From assembly GCA_031259505.1 (NCBI GenBank), contig JAIRLL010000119.1:1-7607 (forward strand): a stretch of DNA of 7,607 bases. Direction: 5' to 3'. The DNA is from Tannerella sp. (lineage in GTDB: Bacteria > Bacteroidota > Bacteroidia > Bacteroidales > Tannerellaceae). Each line of letters begins with the position of its first letter. The first letter of the stretch is position 1. Position numbers and translations under genes: made by a program. The notes under the pieces were generated by a model. That model searched no databases. It saw only the letters and a list, made by a program, of their open reading frames with translations, and was not told the DNA's origin. This document shows, in pieces, positions 6,120 to 7,607 of the stretch.

Positions 6120-7607
6120 TTACAACTCTATTTTTTCAATCAGTTTCAATGCGTTCTCACCCTGGCCGAAAGCGTCCAGCATATCGAATATCCTGTCCGA
6201 CCAGCCGGCTATCAGATATATATCTTTGGCGGCAATATTCAGCGGCGTCGTATCATAGCCAGCCAAATCAAATAAATACAACCTGGCATCGGGCGCTACG
6301 GTTTTGTATTTTTTCCATACCTCGCGCATCGTGGAATCGTCTCCCTGGCTGCTGTCCCACATCTGACAGTCGGTGAATATCATGATTTTGTCCATCACTT
6401 GCCTGCGGTCAACCAAATATTGCAGTACCAAGTGGCCGTTGGTGGAGTAACCCACTTCGCCTTCGCGCTTGTAGAATGCTTCCACATTGGTCAAAACGCC
6501 ACCGCCGGGCAAATTGACCGTTTTCCAGGTGTTACCGAATATTCCCGACACGACATTCGCACAGCGCGATTTCAACAACATTCCGAGCATCAGGCCAATA
6601 TCGTAGTTTCTTATCGCGCTTTTTTCCGAAACCGGCGAACACATCGATCCGGAAACGTCACAAGCTACCAGCACGCGGGTCGATTCGTCGAAACCGGCGA
6701 TGTTGCGGGCGGAAACCGTGACGGCCTTTTCGAGTGCATCCATTACTTGTGCCGCTTTACCGGAAGAGACTTTTGACAGTTCGCGATAAGCCGCCAAAAA
6801 ACGGAAAGGCAATTGTTTAGATTTAAGCACCCTGTCTTCCGATGCAAGCATTTCGCAAACATGCCCCACATGTTTTGCCGAAACTTCAACTTCCAAAATA
6901 TTACACAGATTACGCAACAATGCCATGTAGCCCAACTTTCCACTGTCAATCAGTTCTTCCCATTTTTGTTTAAATGCAGCCGTTTTCGCCTTGTCGGATT
7001 TGTATTTTGCCTGCCCCAAGACCGACAACTCCGTTTCCCACGTATAAGGTGTTGTCAACTTGTCTTCTACGATTTTGTCGAACAGTAACTGCTGATTTTC
7101 GTCTTTCGCTTTCGGGTGAACCAGAAACAATGCGTCGCGCAATTTCACATCCGTGCTGCGATTATATTTGGCAAACTGATATTCATCAAACTTGTTAAAT
7201 GCCGCCTGCAATCCCGCCTGTAACTGTTTCGACAGGCGATTCAGTTTCTTAATTCCTTTACGCCCGTTCGACAACTGGTAGTAAGCCAGCAGTTCCGTGA
7301 TTTCGTCTGCCCGCTGTATAATACGGGCAGTCAGGCGACCGACCAGCGAATCGCCGGAATGAATCTTGGACAATTCAACTGCCAGCGCCAACGGAATGGA
7401 ACGCAGATTCATCTGTTCGCGTGCATAGATGGCTAAGCGAGCCACAAATTGCGGATCGTTCCGATCAATCAACTCCACCAGTTGTTTCAGGCGTTCGGCA
7501 GAGGTTTCGTAAAAACCGTTGCTCAGCACGGTAGTTACTACCGCACTGTATAAATGCCACTTGGGTGACAAACTATAGGCCGGCGCTCCTTCATAGTTCA
7601 CCACCTC
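6120..7607 (-). CDS. rsr: Ro60 orthologue, TROVE plus vWA domain protein, N-terminus cut by window end
   Basis: The visible 495 codons read through the right edge, so the start is outside the window; the first in-frame GTG (7604) is probably internal, and family members usually have a short extra N-terminal stretch before VNYEGAPAY. Numbering from that GTG, residues about 1-300 form the helical TROVE/HEAT-repeat ring that binds Y RNA and the ends of misfolded RNA. Residues about 310-480 form a von Willebrand A domain with a complete MIDAS: DVSGSM (D316, S318, S320), T388 in GYSTNG, and D412 in IFTDCQ. Ro60 proteins act in RNA quality control and decay; in Deinococcus a Y RNA tethers the protein to the exonuclease PNPase. 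The likely Y RNA gene lies directly downstream on the same strand, which strongly supports this role. The gene is lower in GC than the left half of the window. Family assignment is firm. Confidence 0.95.
   Translation of the reverse strand, partial: EVVNYEGAPAYSLSPKWHLYSAVVTTVLSNGFYETSAERLKQLVELIDRNDPQFVARLAIYAREQMNLRSIPLALAVELSKIHSGDSLVGRLTARIIQRADEITELLAYYQLSNGRKGIKKLNRLSKQLQAGLQAAFNKFDEYQFAKYNRSTDVKLRDALFLVHPKAKDENQQLLFDKIVEDKLTTPYTWETELSVLGQAKYKSDKAKTAAFKQKWEELIDSGKLGYMALLRNLCNILEVEVSAKHVGHVCEMLASEDRVLKSKQLPFRFLAAYRELSKVSSGKAAQVMDALEKAVTVSARNIAGFDESTRVLVACDVSGSMCSPVSEKSAIRNYDIGLMLGMLLKSRCANVVSGIFGNTWKTVNLPGGGVLTNVEAFYKREGEVGYSTNGHLVLQYLVDRRQVMDKIMIFTDCQMWDSSQGDDSTMREVWKKYKTVAPDARLYLFDLAGYDTTPLNIAAKDIYLIAGWSDRIFDMLDAFGQGENALKLIEKIEL

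Overview
The window looks like a chromosomal segment of a Bacteroidales or related Bacteroidota bacterium. The signs are start codons in A-rich leaders without Shine-Dalgarno motifs, a perfect TAnnTTTG -7 element (2569-2576), lipoproteins with short lipoboxes, and a gene set typical of gut Bacteroidota (multi-domain transglutaminase-like protein, 3-keto-disaccharide hydrolase-family lipoprotein, Tat-exported Gfo/Idh/MocA oxidoreductase, GH16 glucanase, TROVE/Ro60 protein). The species cannot be read from the sequence.

Left part, plus strand. Positions 1-2421 hold the 3' portion of a large transglutaminase-like protein whose true start lies upstream. After a 246-base gap with a strong hairpin and a promoter come two tightly spaced genes, a DUF1080-type lipoprotein (2668-3324) and a Tat-dependent Gfo/Idh/MocA oxidoreductase (3339-4778). 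This pair fits an extracytoplasmic oxidise-then-cleave route for glycosides through 3-keto sugars. A gap at 4779-5061 carries a 42-bp tandem repeat array bracketed by a perfect 11-bp inverted repeat. Then comes a GH16 family lipoprotein (5062-5883), probably a laminarinase-like endo-beta-glucanase.

Right part, minus strand. A 5'-truncated Ro60 orthologue (TROVE plus vWA domains, 7607-6120) reads towards the GH16 gene. Eleven bases past its stop codon, on the same strand, begins a segment of about 139 bases (6110-5972) that I read as a bacterial Y RNA. It has a terminal stem that would be the Ro60-binding end, a tRNA-like module whose T-arm comes before its D-arm, and a seven-U tail. The T-arm, D-arm, acceptor-like hairpin and anticodon-like stem fit tRNA geometry once read in permuted order. 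This is the most interesting object in the window. An ordinary tRNA search would probably miss it or call it tRNA fragments. A hairpin at 5931-5962 probably ends the convergent transcription units.

Two systems therefore meet here: a sugar-acting set of exported enzymes on the plus strand, and an RNA-handling Ro60/Y RNA unit on the minus strand. Nothing in the sequence links them functionally.
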